A DNA stretch of 7,761 nucleotides from Limisphaerales bacterium (GTDB lineage: Bacteria > Verrucomicrobiota > Verrucomicrobiia > Limisphaerales > UBA8199). Under the pieces are notes generated by a model. It saw only the letters and a program-made list of their open reading frames with translations, was not told the origin of the DNA and did no database searches. The stretch spans positions 1 through 7,761 of the forward strand of contig JANXQE010000047.1 in assembly GCA_025356925.1 (NCBI GenBank). Direction: 5' to 3'. How positions within the stretch are numbered: the stretch's first letter is position 1; each line of letters begins with the position of its first letter. Made by a program: the position numbers and the translations under genes. Below are positions 1-6,022 of the stretch, one piece after another.

Positions 1-2
1 GT

Positions 3-494
3 TCGGGAGTGAGCAGTGGCAGGTTTAACGACACAAGTGTGACGGCGCTGACGGCGTCGGGCGGCATTTTGTATGTGGGGGGCGTGTTCATCACGTCGGG
101 CAGCGTCGGCGCCACGAATATCGCCGCATGGGACGGGAGCAGTTGGTCGGCACTGGGTGCGGGGTTCAACAACCCAGTGAATGCGATCGCGACATCGGGC
201 AACACGTTGTATGCAGCCGGCGACTTCATAACATCGGGCGGGAAATTCTGCCCATTCATGGCCATGGCTAACGTACTGGCTCCGCCAGCCAGGACTTCCG
301 GGCTTCTCTCCGGAACGCATTTTATTTTGACGTGGCCGGCCAGTGCCAACGGATTCACTTTGCAGTCCACCACGAACCTGGTTTCACCGGTGGTCTGGAC
401 CACGAATTCACCCGCGCCGGTTGTGATCAATGGGCAGAACACTGTCACCAATCTCATCTCCGGTGGCCAAAAGTTTTACCGCTTAATTCAGTAA
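3..494 (+). CDS. 3' end of a secreted repeat protein (beta-propeller-like) with Verrucomicrobia-type C-terminal domain, 5' partial
   Basis: This is the C-terminal part of a larger protein. The frame is open to the left edge, so the GTG at 9 is probably an internal codon. Numbering from that GTG, two similar segments lie at about residues 11-31 (TALTASGGILYVGGVFITSG) and 57-77 (NAIATSGNTLYAAGDFITSG), about 46 residues apart, with a WDGSSWSALG stretch between them. This pattern is typical of bladed beta-propeller-like surface proteins. Residues 100-161 form a separate domain with FILTWP, FTLQSTTNL and a final GGQKFYRLIQ. I know this C-terminus from many large exported proteins of Pedosphaera-like Verrucomicrobia. 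Residues 78-88 (GKFCPFMAMAN) look like the end of the last repeat. Export is inferred, because the signal peptide would lie outside the window. The ligand or substrate cannot be told from this part. Nothing links the gene functionally to the sugar operon over 1 kb away. Confidence 0.8.
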   Translation, partial: SGVSSGRFNDTSVTALTASGGILYVGGVFITSGSVGATNIAAWDGSSWSALGAGFNNPVNAIATSGNTLYAAGDFITSGGKFCPFMAMANVLAPPARTSGLLSGTHFILTWPASANGFTLQSTTNLVSPVVWTTNSPAPVVINGQNTVTNLISGGQKFYRLIQ

Positions 495-841
495 TCAGCT
501 TGAATCAACCAATTGCCCCGCAGCGTTGAGTACCGGCGGGCTCTGCCATCAACAAACTCACCCAAGCCTTCGGACCCAAATCCTCAGCGCCAAGGCCGCG
601 CCATTCCTCAGCCCGGCCCAACAGGCCGGGTCAACGTCCTGTAAGCATCGTTGCGGCCCAACGGGGCGCGATTCCCGGTGCTGGACCAGTTCTAACTCAT
701 ACCTTGGGCCTGATGCCGGTTGGGCAACGACTTGGCCAACAGCGGCGACGGCGCGGTCTGGGAAATCAAGATCAATGGCGTGACGATAGAATCGCTATAG
801 TGACGTGCTCTATTCCAAAATCAACTTGCCCTTGTCGTGCG
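495..841. other. Non-coding or decayed stretch between the repeat protein and the H-X9-DG relic
   Basis: No convincing intact gene is present. Open frames of 65-93 codons here have Arg/Pro/Ser-rich, low-information translations. One short frame, 714-800 on the plus strand, reads sensibly in its second half (GNDLANSGDGAVWEIKINGV, then TIESL and stop) but is preceded by a stop at 711. It could be the tail of a decayed gene, which I cannot name. A strong hairpin at 612-630 is listed separately. A weaker pair, CCCGC at 517-521 and GCGGG at 536-540, follows the stop codon of the upstream gene but has no T-run, so it is a poor terminator candidate. Confidence 0.5.
612..630. repeat. Perfect 7-bp GC inverted repeat (hairpin)
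   Basis: CCCGGCC at 612-618 and GGCCGGG at 624-630 are exact reverse complements separated by the five bases CAACA, so RNA from either strand would fold into a very stable hairpin. It lies 117 bases after the stop codon of the repeat protein. There is no T-run on either side, so it does not meet the usual intrinsic terminator pattern. It could slow or end transcription from the left, or simply be chance in GC-rich DNA. Confidence 0.4.
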
Positions 842-1015
842 TCACGGAGGCCACGCCTCCGGGTGTGGTTGATGGTCGTTGTTCCACATCGGCGCTGTGT
901 TGGTGGGATTGAACAGGATGATCGGCGGCATTGCTGCCACAGGCGCGTCACAGAAGACCACGTTGTAGTTCTTCCCGTGCCGTAGCGGGAATCCTTGACC
1001 CGCATATCGCAGAGC
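842..1015 (-). pseudogene. C-terminal remnant of a DUF1559 / H-X9-DG prepilin-like protein
   Basis: Read on the minus strand, this segment gives LRYAGQGFPLRHGKNYNVVF followed by CDAPVAAMPP, then LFNPTNTAPMWNNDHQPHPE and a stop at 842-844. It matches the C-terminal end of DUF1559 prepilin-type proteins, which are very numerous in Verrucomicrobiota and Planctomycetota. Those proteins carry the H-X9-D-G motif, and the WNNDHQPHPE ending is familiar from them. Here His (977-979) and Asp (947-949) are spaced exactly as in the motif, but the following Gly-His is replaced by Ala-Pro (codons gcg cct). Upstream in this frame (1016-1213) the translation no longer resembles the family. There is no N-terminal type IV pilin-like helix (GFTLIELLVVIAI type) anywhere in the window. 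I therefore read it as a truncated, decaying copy, with an uncertain left boundary in protein terms. Confidence 0.65.
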
Positions 1016-1021
1016 TCTGCG
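1008..1021. repeat. Perfect 14-bp palindrome
   Basis: CGCAGAG followed directly by CTCTGCG forms an exact palindrome without a spacer. It sits at the point where the recognisable H-X9-DG coding remnant stops, and is followed by more GC-rich sequence (gcgccgcactgcgtgg). It may belong to a dispersed extragenic element inserted into the old gene, or it may be chance. Confidence 0.35.
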
Positions 1022-1259
1022 CGCCGCACTGCGTGGAAAAGCAACACAGCCAAAATTGCGCGGTCGCGCTTTCCCTTGGCCGACCACGCCGTCGCGCGGA
1101 TTCACCCGGAGCATTCGCTCGCGCCGAACAAGCCATTCTTTGCTTCCTCCGCTTCGTGTCCGGGTCCCCTCGGGCAAGAGCTGGTGGCACGGGTTGAAAT
1201 ATATGCTTACCAAAACTTGACTTTCGACCCGAAAAGTGGAATGATTAGTTAGTTTAACG

Positions 1260-1274
1260 TTAGTAGTATACTAA
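1260..1274. repeat. AT-rich inverted repeat TTAGTA-N3-TACTAA
   Basis: TTAGTA at 1260-1265 and TACTAA at 1269-1274 are exact reverse complements around GTA. They lie in the most AT-rich part of the window, directly after TTAGTTAGTTTAACG. The size and symmetry fit a small protein-binding site, but no T-run or gene end supports a terminator. Its link to the operon 360 bases downstream is unknown. Confidence 0.3.
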
Positions 1275-1360
1275 TTGCCATAAACTCATTCTAAAACCCG
1301 AAAATGATGGACTCTGCGACCTGGCCTCGACTTCGAATACAACCTTCGGGCTTGAATTAT

Positions 1361-1410
1361 GTCCGGTCATTTCCGGTCATTTCCGGTTATTTCCACTCTT
1401 TTCCACTTAA
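1361..1410. repeat. Five tandem 10-bp repeats, consensus TTCCGGTCAT
   Basis: Five successive decamers occur in strict 10-base register: gTCCGGTCAT, TTCCGGTCAT, TTCCGGTTAT, TTCCACTCTT and TTCCACTTAA. The first three are nearly identical. The last two keep the TTCC start and drift afterwards. The period is close to one helical turn, so the TTCC blocks face the same side of the DNA. The array lies about 230 bases before the ROK start. It could be a set of protein-binding sites (iterons), part of a dispersed repeat, or a slippage product. No function is shown by the sequence. Confidence 0.6.
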
Positions 1411-1481
1411 ATTAATCCGAACTGCACTCCAGCAGTCTTGACGATCTAACCCTGATCGGCGGAGTCGCCTCATTCCAAGCC

Positions 1482-1503
1482 TTAACTTGAGCGGTTAACT
1501 TAT
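1482..1503. promoter_or_regulatory. Direct repeat TTAACTT x2, candidate regulator half-sites
   Basis: TTAACTT occurs at 1482-1488 and again at 1495-1501, 13 bases apart. The second copy overlaps the palindrome GTTAAC (1494-1499). The same TTAAC core recurs in the inverted repeat at 1566-1596, so these may be additional half-sites for the same regulator. This is inferred from pattern only. Confidence 0.3.
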
Positions 1504-1565
1504 GTTTCCCCCGTTAGCCCCGGCTGTCTCGATGCCTCGCGGACTGGGATCTCCTCGGGGTCTCC

Positions 1566-1596
1566 CTTCGTTAAAAATTCTCTTTCCTTAACAAAG
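1566..1596. promoter_or_regulatory. Candidate ROK operator: inverted repeat CTTCGTTAA-N13-TTAACAAAG
   Basis: The 9-base arms at 1566-1574 and 1588-1596 are reverse complements at 8 of 9 positions. The site ends 40 bases before the ROK start codon and just upstream of a TAATAT sequence at 1603-1608 that could serve as a -10 box. No good -35 box is seen at the matching distance. A repressor bound here would cover the expected -35 region, the usual arrangement for autoregulation by ROK repressors such as Mlc, NagC and XylR. The site itself is visible. Its use as an operator is inference. Confidence 0.4.
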
Positions 1597-1602
1597 TTCA
1601 AA

Positions 1603-1608
1603 TAATAT
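1603..1608 (+). promoter_or_regulatory. Possible -10 box for the ROK gene and operon
   Basis: TAATAT lies 28 bases before the ATG in an otherwise GC-rich leader and is the best -10-like sequence close to the gene. The region 17 bases upstream (CTCTTT at 1580-1585) is a poor -35 match, so the promoter would depend on an activator or use non-consensus contacts. This is a weak call. Confidence 0.25.
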
Positions 1609-1636
1609 TCTCGCGGGCAGTAAACCAACTGATCCA

Positions 1637-2866
1637 ATGCTCGGAGTGAAAACAGCCGCGCTGCCGGCCAGCCTGCGTCGCACCAATCAGCGGACCGTGA
1701 TCTCCCTGCTCTTGCGACTTGGCAGCGCGTCCCGGGCTGATTTGGCCAAGGCCGCCGGGATCAGCCAGCCGACCGCCGGGAAAATCACGACGGACCTTTT
1801 GCGGCTTGGGATCTTGCAAGAGGCGGACTCCGCCGCTGACACCAGTTCCACCGGCAACGGTGGCCCATCCCGCCTCGGACGGCCTGGGCAGATGCTTCGG
1901 CTGGATGCCCGGCACCCACGCTTTCTGGCCATTGAGTTAGGAGTCTCCGAGACCTGCATTTCCGCCCTGCCTGTCGCCGTTGAGATTGAGGACCGGTGGA
2001 CGTGTCGCTTTCCCACGCCCAAATCTCCAGAAGCATGGCTGGCCGGATTACGGACGGCCGCCTGCGGCTTGCGTCCCGACCGACTTTGGGGAGTCTTGAT
2101 CAGCGTTCCAGGCATCGTCGATGAAAACGCGGGCAAAGTGCTGTTCTCCCCCAACTTGCATTGGCTCGAGCAAATCAACCTGCGAGAATTGCTGCGCAAT
2201 CTTTGGGATTGTCCAACCTTGCTGGTCCAGGAAATCCGGGCCCTTGCCTTGGGCCATTTGACCGCGGAACCGGGTGCTGAAGACTTCCTGCTCATTGACT
2301 TTGGCCAGGGCGTGGGTGGGGCGGTCGTTCTGGACGGCGAGTTGTTTTCGCATCCCATGCCCCTGAGCGGTGAGTTTGGCCATACCCCGATCGCCGGCAA
2401 CCTCCGTCGATGCGGATGCGGCGCGCTGGGTTGCCTCGAAACCCTAGTGTCCGAGCGCGGCTTGCTCGAGAGCTTTTCAGGCCTGTCGGAAAAGCCCTCT
2501 CGATCAGCCTCGCGGGGTTCCTGGAAATCGTTTTCGTCACACGTGACGCAGCATGGGCTCGATCCGTGGCTGAAAGAGACGCTCGACGCCACCGCCAGGG
2601 TGGTCGCCGGGGCGCTCAATGTCCTGGGGATTCGTCGATTGGTCATCACGGGACGGTTGACCGAACTGCCGGCTTGCATTGCTCATTTGAGCTCTGAAAT
2701 CAAGAACGGTGCGATGTGGGGGCGGTTCGGAGAGATTAGTTGCCAGACCGCCCCGCACCGGCGCGCCGCAGGGTTGGTCGCCGCCGGCATCAATCGCCTC
2801 GTCCTGCCCAGCGACGATGAGGCCGGTACCATGCTTGCCCAGTTCATTGCCGCCCCGGCAGCATGA
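1637..2866 (+). CDS. ROK-family transcriptional repressor (sugar-responsive)
   Basis: A 409-residue protein, normal for ROK repressors. Residues 13-62 form a winged helix-turn-helix (RTNQRTVISLLLRLG, then SRADLAKAAGISQPTAGKIT), and SRLGRP at 78-83 is the usual linker motif. The sugar-binding ROK domain follows, with SVPGIVDENAGKVLFSPNLH at 156-175, DFGQGVGGAVV at 221-231 and GEFGHTPI at 245-252. The zinc site is H249 with C259, C261 and C266 (CGCGALGCLE). The ND-x-N motif of ROK kinases is changed to QE-I-R at 198-201, so it is probably a regulator and not a kinase. It precedes the sugar genes in the same direction, 61 bases before the isomerase, and probably represses them and itself until arabinose or an intermediate binds. 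ATG 1637 lacks a visible Shine-Dalgarno sequence. It is preferred because the helix-turn-helix begins soon after. The exact effector is unknown. Confidence 0.92.
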   Translation: MLGVKTAALPASLRRTNQRTVISLLLRLGSASRADLAKAAGISQPTAGKITTDLLRLGILQEADSAADTSSTGNGGPSRLGRPGQMLRLDARHPRFLAIELGVSETCISALPVAVEIEDRWTCRFPTPKSPEAWLAGLRTAACGLRPDRLWGVLISVPGIVDENAGKVLFSPNLHWLEQINLRELLRNLWDCPTLLVQEIRALALGHLTAEPGAEDFLLIDFGQGVGGAVVLDGELFSHPMPLSGEFGHTPIAGNLRRCGCGALGCLETLVSERGLLESFSGLSEKPSRSASRGSWKSFSSHVTQHGLDPWLKETLDATARVVAGALNVLGIRRLVITGRLTELPACIAHLSSEIKNGAMWGRFGEISCQTAPHRRAAGLVAAGINRLVLPSDDEAGTMLAQFIAAPAA

Positions 2867-2927
2867 ACTTTCCACTTCCAATTTGCGATCCTCGTTTCCA
2901 AACTCGCCCGTAACTAACTAACACATT

Positions 2928-4328
2928 GTGACTACCTTAGGCATCATCATCGGCAACCGCGGATTTTTTCCTGCCCACCTCTGCGAATCCGGGCGGCGCG
3001 AGATCCTGCGCGTCTTTGAAGAAGAAGGATTCAAACCCATTACCCTCCCGATTGACGCGACCAAGTTCGGTGCGGTTGAATCGCTCGCGGATGCGCAGAA
3101 ATGCGCCGATCTGTTCAAAGCCCATCGGGACGAGATCAGCGGCGTATTGGTGACGCTTCCGAACTTTGGCGACGAGCGCGCGATCGCCAACACGCTGCGT
3201 TGGGCCGGCCTCAATGTGCCCGTGCTGGTCCATGCCTTCAGGGACGATGGCAAGAAAATGACGATTCGCGATCGGCGCGACAGTTTCTGCGGCAAAATGT
3301 CGGCGTGTAATAACCTGAAGCAATACGGGATACCCTATTCCCTCACGAGCCTGCACACCATGGACCCCAACAGTCCGGAATTCCGCGCCGATCTACGGCG
3401 CTTCGCCGGGACCTGCAACGTGGTGCGCAAGTTGAAGAACGCCCGCATCGGCGCGCTCGGGGCTCGCCCCGCCGCCTTCAACACGGTTCGCTACAGTGAA
3501 AAACTGCTCGAAGCTAGCGGCATTTCGATCGAAACGCTCGACCTGACGGAAGCGCTCGGCTGGGCCCGAGCGATGAAGGAGGATGATCGTGAACTCCAGG
3601 ACAAGCTCGGCGCCATCAAAGGCTACACCAACGTGACCGGGATTCCCAATGAAAGCCTGATGCGAATGGCCAAGCTGGGCGTGGCCATCGACCGCTGGGT
3701 GCGCGACAAACAACTCTCCGCTACCGCGATCCAATGCTGGACAGCGCTCGAAGAGTTTTACGGTGTGGTGCCCTGCACCTTGATGAGCATGATGTCCAAC
3801 AATCTCATGCCCAGCGCCTGCGAAACCGACGTGGCCGGCCTGGTGGGCATGTACATCCTGCAGGCTGCCTCCGGACATCCTGCGGCCCTGTTGGACTGGA
3901 ACAACAACTTCAACGGAGATCCCAACAAAGGCGTCGTGTTCCATTGCTCGAATCTTCCGAAGGCCTTTTTTGTTGAGCAGAAAATGGATTACCAGGAGAT
4001 CATCGCTGGCACGGTCGGCAAGGAGAACACCTACGGCACCATTGTCGGGCGAATTAGTCCTGGTCCTTTCACGTACTGCCGGATCTCGACCGATGATTTT
4101 GGTGGTCGCATTGCCGGTTATGTCGGCCAAGGCCAGTTCACGACGGACACCTTGGATACTTTCGGAGGCTATGGCGTCATCGAAGTTCCCGAGTTCCAAA
4201 AGCTCCTGCGGTTCATTTGCCAGAACGGCTATGAACATCACGTGGCCGCCACCAAAGCCGCGGTGTCAGAATCGATCCACGATGCGCTCACAACCTACCT
4301 TGGCTGGAACATTTATCAGCATCAATGA
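2928..4328 (+). CDS. L-fucose isomerase-family sugar isomerase, probable L-arabinose isomerase
   Basis: A 466-residue cytoplasmic enzyme of the L-fucose isomerase-like family (COG2407 type). It opens with GIIIGNRGFFPAHLCESGRR, a typical N-terminus of this family. The expected metal-binding acids are E299 in PSACETDVAGL and D323 in LLDWNNNF, and a late histidine (H437 or H438 in GYEHHVA) fits the third ligand, by analogy with E. coli FucI. FucI is longer (about 590 residues), so this is the shorter subfamily. The next two genes are ribulokinase and ribulose-phosphate epimerase, so the likely reaction is L-arabinose to L-ribulose, replacing classical AraA. That substrate comes from context, and L-fucose or another aldose is possible. 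The start is a GTG without a Shine-Dalgarno sequence, chosen because the family motif begins five residues later. The stop overlaps the araB start (ATGA), which suggests coupled translation. Confidence 0.88.
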   Translation: MTTLGIIIGNRGFFPAHLCESGRREILRVFEEEGFKPITLPIDATKFGAVESLADAQKCADLFKAHRDEISGVLVTLPNFGDERAIANTLRWAGLNVPVLVHAFRDDGKKMTIRDRRDSFCGKMSACNNLKQYGIPYSLTSLHTMDPNSPEFRADLRRFAGTCNVVRKLKNARIGALGARPAAFNTVRYSEKLLEASGISIETLDLTEALGWARAMKEDDRELQDKLGAIKGYTNVTGIPNESLMRMAKLGVAIDRWVRDKQLSATAIQCWTALEEFYGVVPCTLMSMMSNNLMPSACETDVAGLVGMYILQAASGHPAALLDWNNNFNGDPNKGVVFHCSNLPKAFFVEQKMDYQEIIAGTVGKENTYGTIVGRISPGPFTYCRISTDDFGGRIAGYVGQGQFTTDTLDTFGGYGVIEVPEFQKLLRFICQNGYEHHVAATKAAVSESIHDALTTYLGWNIYQHQ

Positions 4329-6013
4329 GCGCTAAATACTCCATCGGACTCGATTACGGGACAAACTCGGTCCGTACAATCGTTGTCAACACCGCCAACG
4401 GGCGCGAGGTGGCCACGGCGGTCTGGAATTATTCGCACGGCACCCAAGGGGTGATCCTGTCTCGCGACCCCAACCTCGCTCGCCAGCATCCTGCTGACTA
4501 TGTGACCGGCGCCGAGGTCACGATTAAGAAAGCGCTCGCTCTGGCCAGGAAAGCCGTGAAAGGATTTCAGCCGGACCAGGTGATCGGCATCGGCGTTGAC
4601 ACGACCGGCAGCACTCCGCTCCCCGTTGACCGCAAAGGGCGTCCGCTGGCGCTCGCTCGTCGCTTCGCCAAAAACCCAGCCGCCATGGCCTGGCTATGGA
4701 AAGATCACACCGGCGTCGCTGAAGCCGCGGAGATTACCAAACTCGCCCGCGAAATTCGTCCCCAGTACTTGGCCAAATGCGGTGGCACCTATTCCAGCGA
4801 GTGGTTCTTCAGCAAAATCTTTCACTGCCTCAGAACCTGTCCCGAGGTCTTTGAGGCCGCGCACTTGTGGGTGGAATGCGCTGATTGGGTGCCGGCCATG
4901 CTCACCGGGACAGAGGCACCAGAGCAGTTGACTGTCGGCATCTGTGCCGCTGGTCACAAGGCGATGTACAGCGATGCCTGGGGTGGCTATCCCGATCCTG
5001 AATTCCTCGCCCGCCTCGATCCCAAGCTGGGAGAATTGCGCGCTCGCCTCTGCTCCAGGGCCTGCGCCATCGATCGCGCGGTTGGGGGGTTGACAGTCGG
5101 ATGGGCCACCCGCACCGGGTTGCCGCCGAACATTCCCGTGGCGGTAGGGGCTTTTGACGCCCACCTCGGAGGAGTCGCCTCGGGAATTCGCCCCGGCACC
5201 CTGGTCAAAATTATCGGGACCAGCACCTGTGACATGATGGTCGTGCCAACCGGCGACAAGTTGGCTGATATCCCTGGCCTGTGCGGGATTGTGCCCGGCA
5301 GTATCCTTCCAGGTTACTTCGGTCTGGAGGCAGGCCAATCCGCTGTCGGAGACATTTTCAATTGGTTTATCAACTACATCCAGCCCCTGGGGAAGAAAGT
5401 CGGCACCCACGAAGCCCTGAGCGCTGAGGCTGCGCGGTTGGCGCCCGGGGAGTCAGGGCTGCTGGCGCTGGATTGGAATAACGGCAACCGCACCATTCTG
5501 GTTGACCAGCGGCTGACCGGTTTGTTGCTTGGCCAAACGCTTTATACCACCCCGGCAGAGGTCTATCGTGCGTTGGTTGAAGCCACCGCGTTTGGTGCTC
5601 TGACCATCATCAACCGATTCGAGGAATACGGTGTCAAAGTTGAGCAGATCGTCAACTGTGGTGGTATCGCCGAGAAGAATCCGCTCGTGATGCAGATTTA
5701 CGCCGACGTCACCGGTCGGCCGATCAGGATCTCGCGGTCCGCACAGACTTGTGCCCTGGGTGCCGCCATCGCAGGAGCCGTCGTGGCTGGAAAGAAAGCC
5801 GGCGGTTTCGATAACTATCCCGATGCCCAACGCGCGATGACGGGCTTGAAGCCCAAAGCGTTTCAGCCAAACCCCCGGGCCCACATCGTTTACCAAAAGA
5901 TCTATTCGCTCTACCGCAAGCTCCATGACTCCTTCGGCACACCTCAGCCGAGCGGTTCCCTGTATGAAGTGATGAAGGACTTGATCCAAATCCGGACCGA
6001 GGCCAGGGCCTAG
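4325..6013 (+). CDS. araB: Ribulokinase AraB (FGGY carbohydrate kinase)
   Basis: A 562-residue FGGY-family kinase of normal AraB length. It phosphorylates L-ribulose with ATP to L-ribulose 5-phosphate in the cytoplasm. The N-terminal phosphate loop is GLDYGTNSVR at 8-17, followed by the AraB-style RDPNLARQHPADY at 47-59. GVDTTGSTPLPVD lies at 90-102 and WKDHT at 125-129. The substrate region includes AKCGGTYSSEW at 150-160 and WVECADWVPAMLTG at 182-195. The probable catalytic base is D278 in GAFDAHLGG. The C-terminal ATPase half has KIIGTSTCDM at 295-304, GLEAGQSAVGD at 333-343, NCGGIAEKNP at 444-453 and ALGAAIAGA at 477-485. All expected blocks are present, so the enzyme should be active. 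ATG 4325 overlaps the isomerase stop by four bases and has no Shine-Dalgarno sequence, so translation is probably coupled. Family members can also phosphorylate other pentuloses. L-ribulose is favoured by the neighbouring araD. Confidence 0.95.
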   Translation: MSAKYSIGLDYGTNSVRTIVVNTANGREVATAVWNYSHGTQGVILSRDPNLARQHPADYVTGAEVTIKKALALARKAVKGFQPDQVIGIGVDTTGSTPLPVDRKGRPLALARRFAKNPAAMAWLWKDHTGVAEAAEITKLAREIRPQYLAKCGGTYSSEWFFSKIFHCLRTCPEVFEAAHLWVECADWVPAMLTGTEAPEQLTVGICAAGHKAMYSDAWGGYPDPEFLARLDPKLGELRARLCSRACAIDRAVGGLTVGWATRTGLPPNIPVAVGAFDAHLGGVASGIRPGTLVKIIGTSTCDMMVVPTGDKLADIPGLCGIVPGSILPGYFGLEAGQSAVGDIFNWFINYIQPLGKKVGTHEALSAEAARLAPGESGLLALDWNNGNRTILVDQRLTGLLLGQTLYTTPAEVYRALVEATAFGALTIINRFEEYGVKVEQIVNCGGIAEKNPLVMQIYADVTGRPIRISRSAQTCALGAAIAGAVVAGKKAGGFDNYPDAQRAMTGLKPKAFQPNPRAHIVYQKIYSLYRKLHDSFGTPQPSGSLYEVMKDLIQIRTEARA

Positions 6014-6022
6014 CCAACCAAC

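Larger units (their letters stand above)
1016..1565. other. Intergenic stretch without an intact gene, AT-rich in the middle
   Basis: From 1016 to about 1190 the sequence is GC-rich and gives overlapping frames on both strands with Arg/Ala/Pro-rich, unrecognisable translations. From about 1195 to 1320 it becomes AT-rich, with the inverted repeat TTAGTA/TACTAA around 1260-1274. Then follow the 10-bp tandem repeats at 1361-1410 and a pyrimidine-rich leader towards the ROK gene. A 45-codon frame at 1304-1441 translates through the tandem repeats and resembles no protein I know. I see no tRNA, riboswitch or transposase here. Confidence 0.5.

Noticed and set aside
517..540. Possible terminator CCCGC/GCGGG after the repeat protein
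   Set aside because: The stem is only 5 bp with a 14-base loop and no T-run.
1304..1441. 45-codon plus-strand frame running through the tandem repeats
   Set aside because: The translation resembles no known protein, part of it is simply the 10-bp repeats translated, and it has no ribosome binding site.
1438..1443. TTGACG as a -35 box
   Set aside because: No acceptable -10 sequence lies 16-18 bases downstream, and it is about 195 bases before the ROK start.
1687..2679. 330-codon open frame on the minus strand
   Set aside because: It is antisense to the ROK gene and its translation is Ser/Arg/Pro-rich without any family signature.
3393..4241. 282-codon open frame on the minus strand
   Set aside because: It is antisense to the isomerase, whose plus-strand product is clearly conserved.
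3889..5490. Shared 'LDWNN' string in the isomerase and in AraB
   Set aside because: Each occurrence fits a conserved motif of its own family (isomerase metal site, AraB C-terminal domain), so the match is coincidence.
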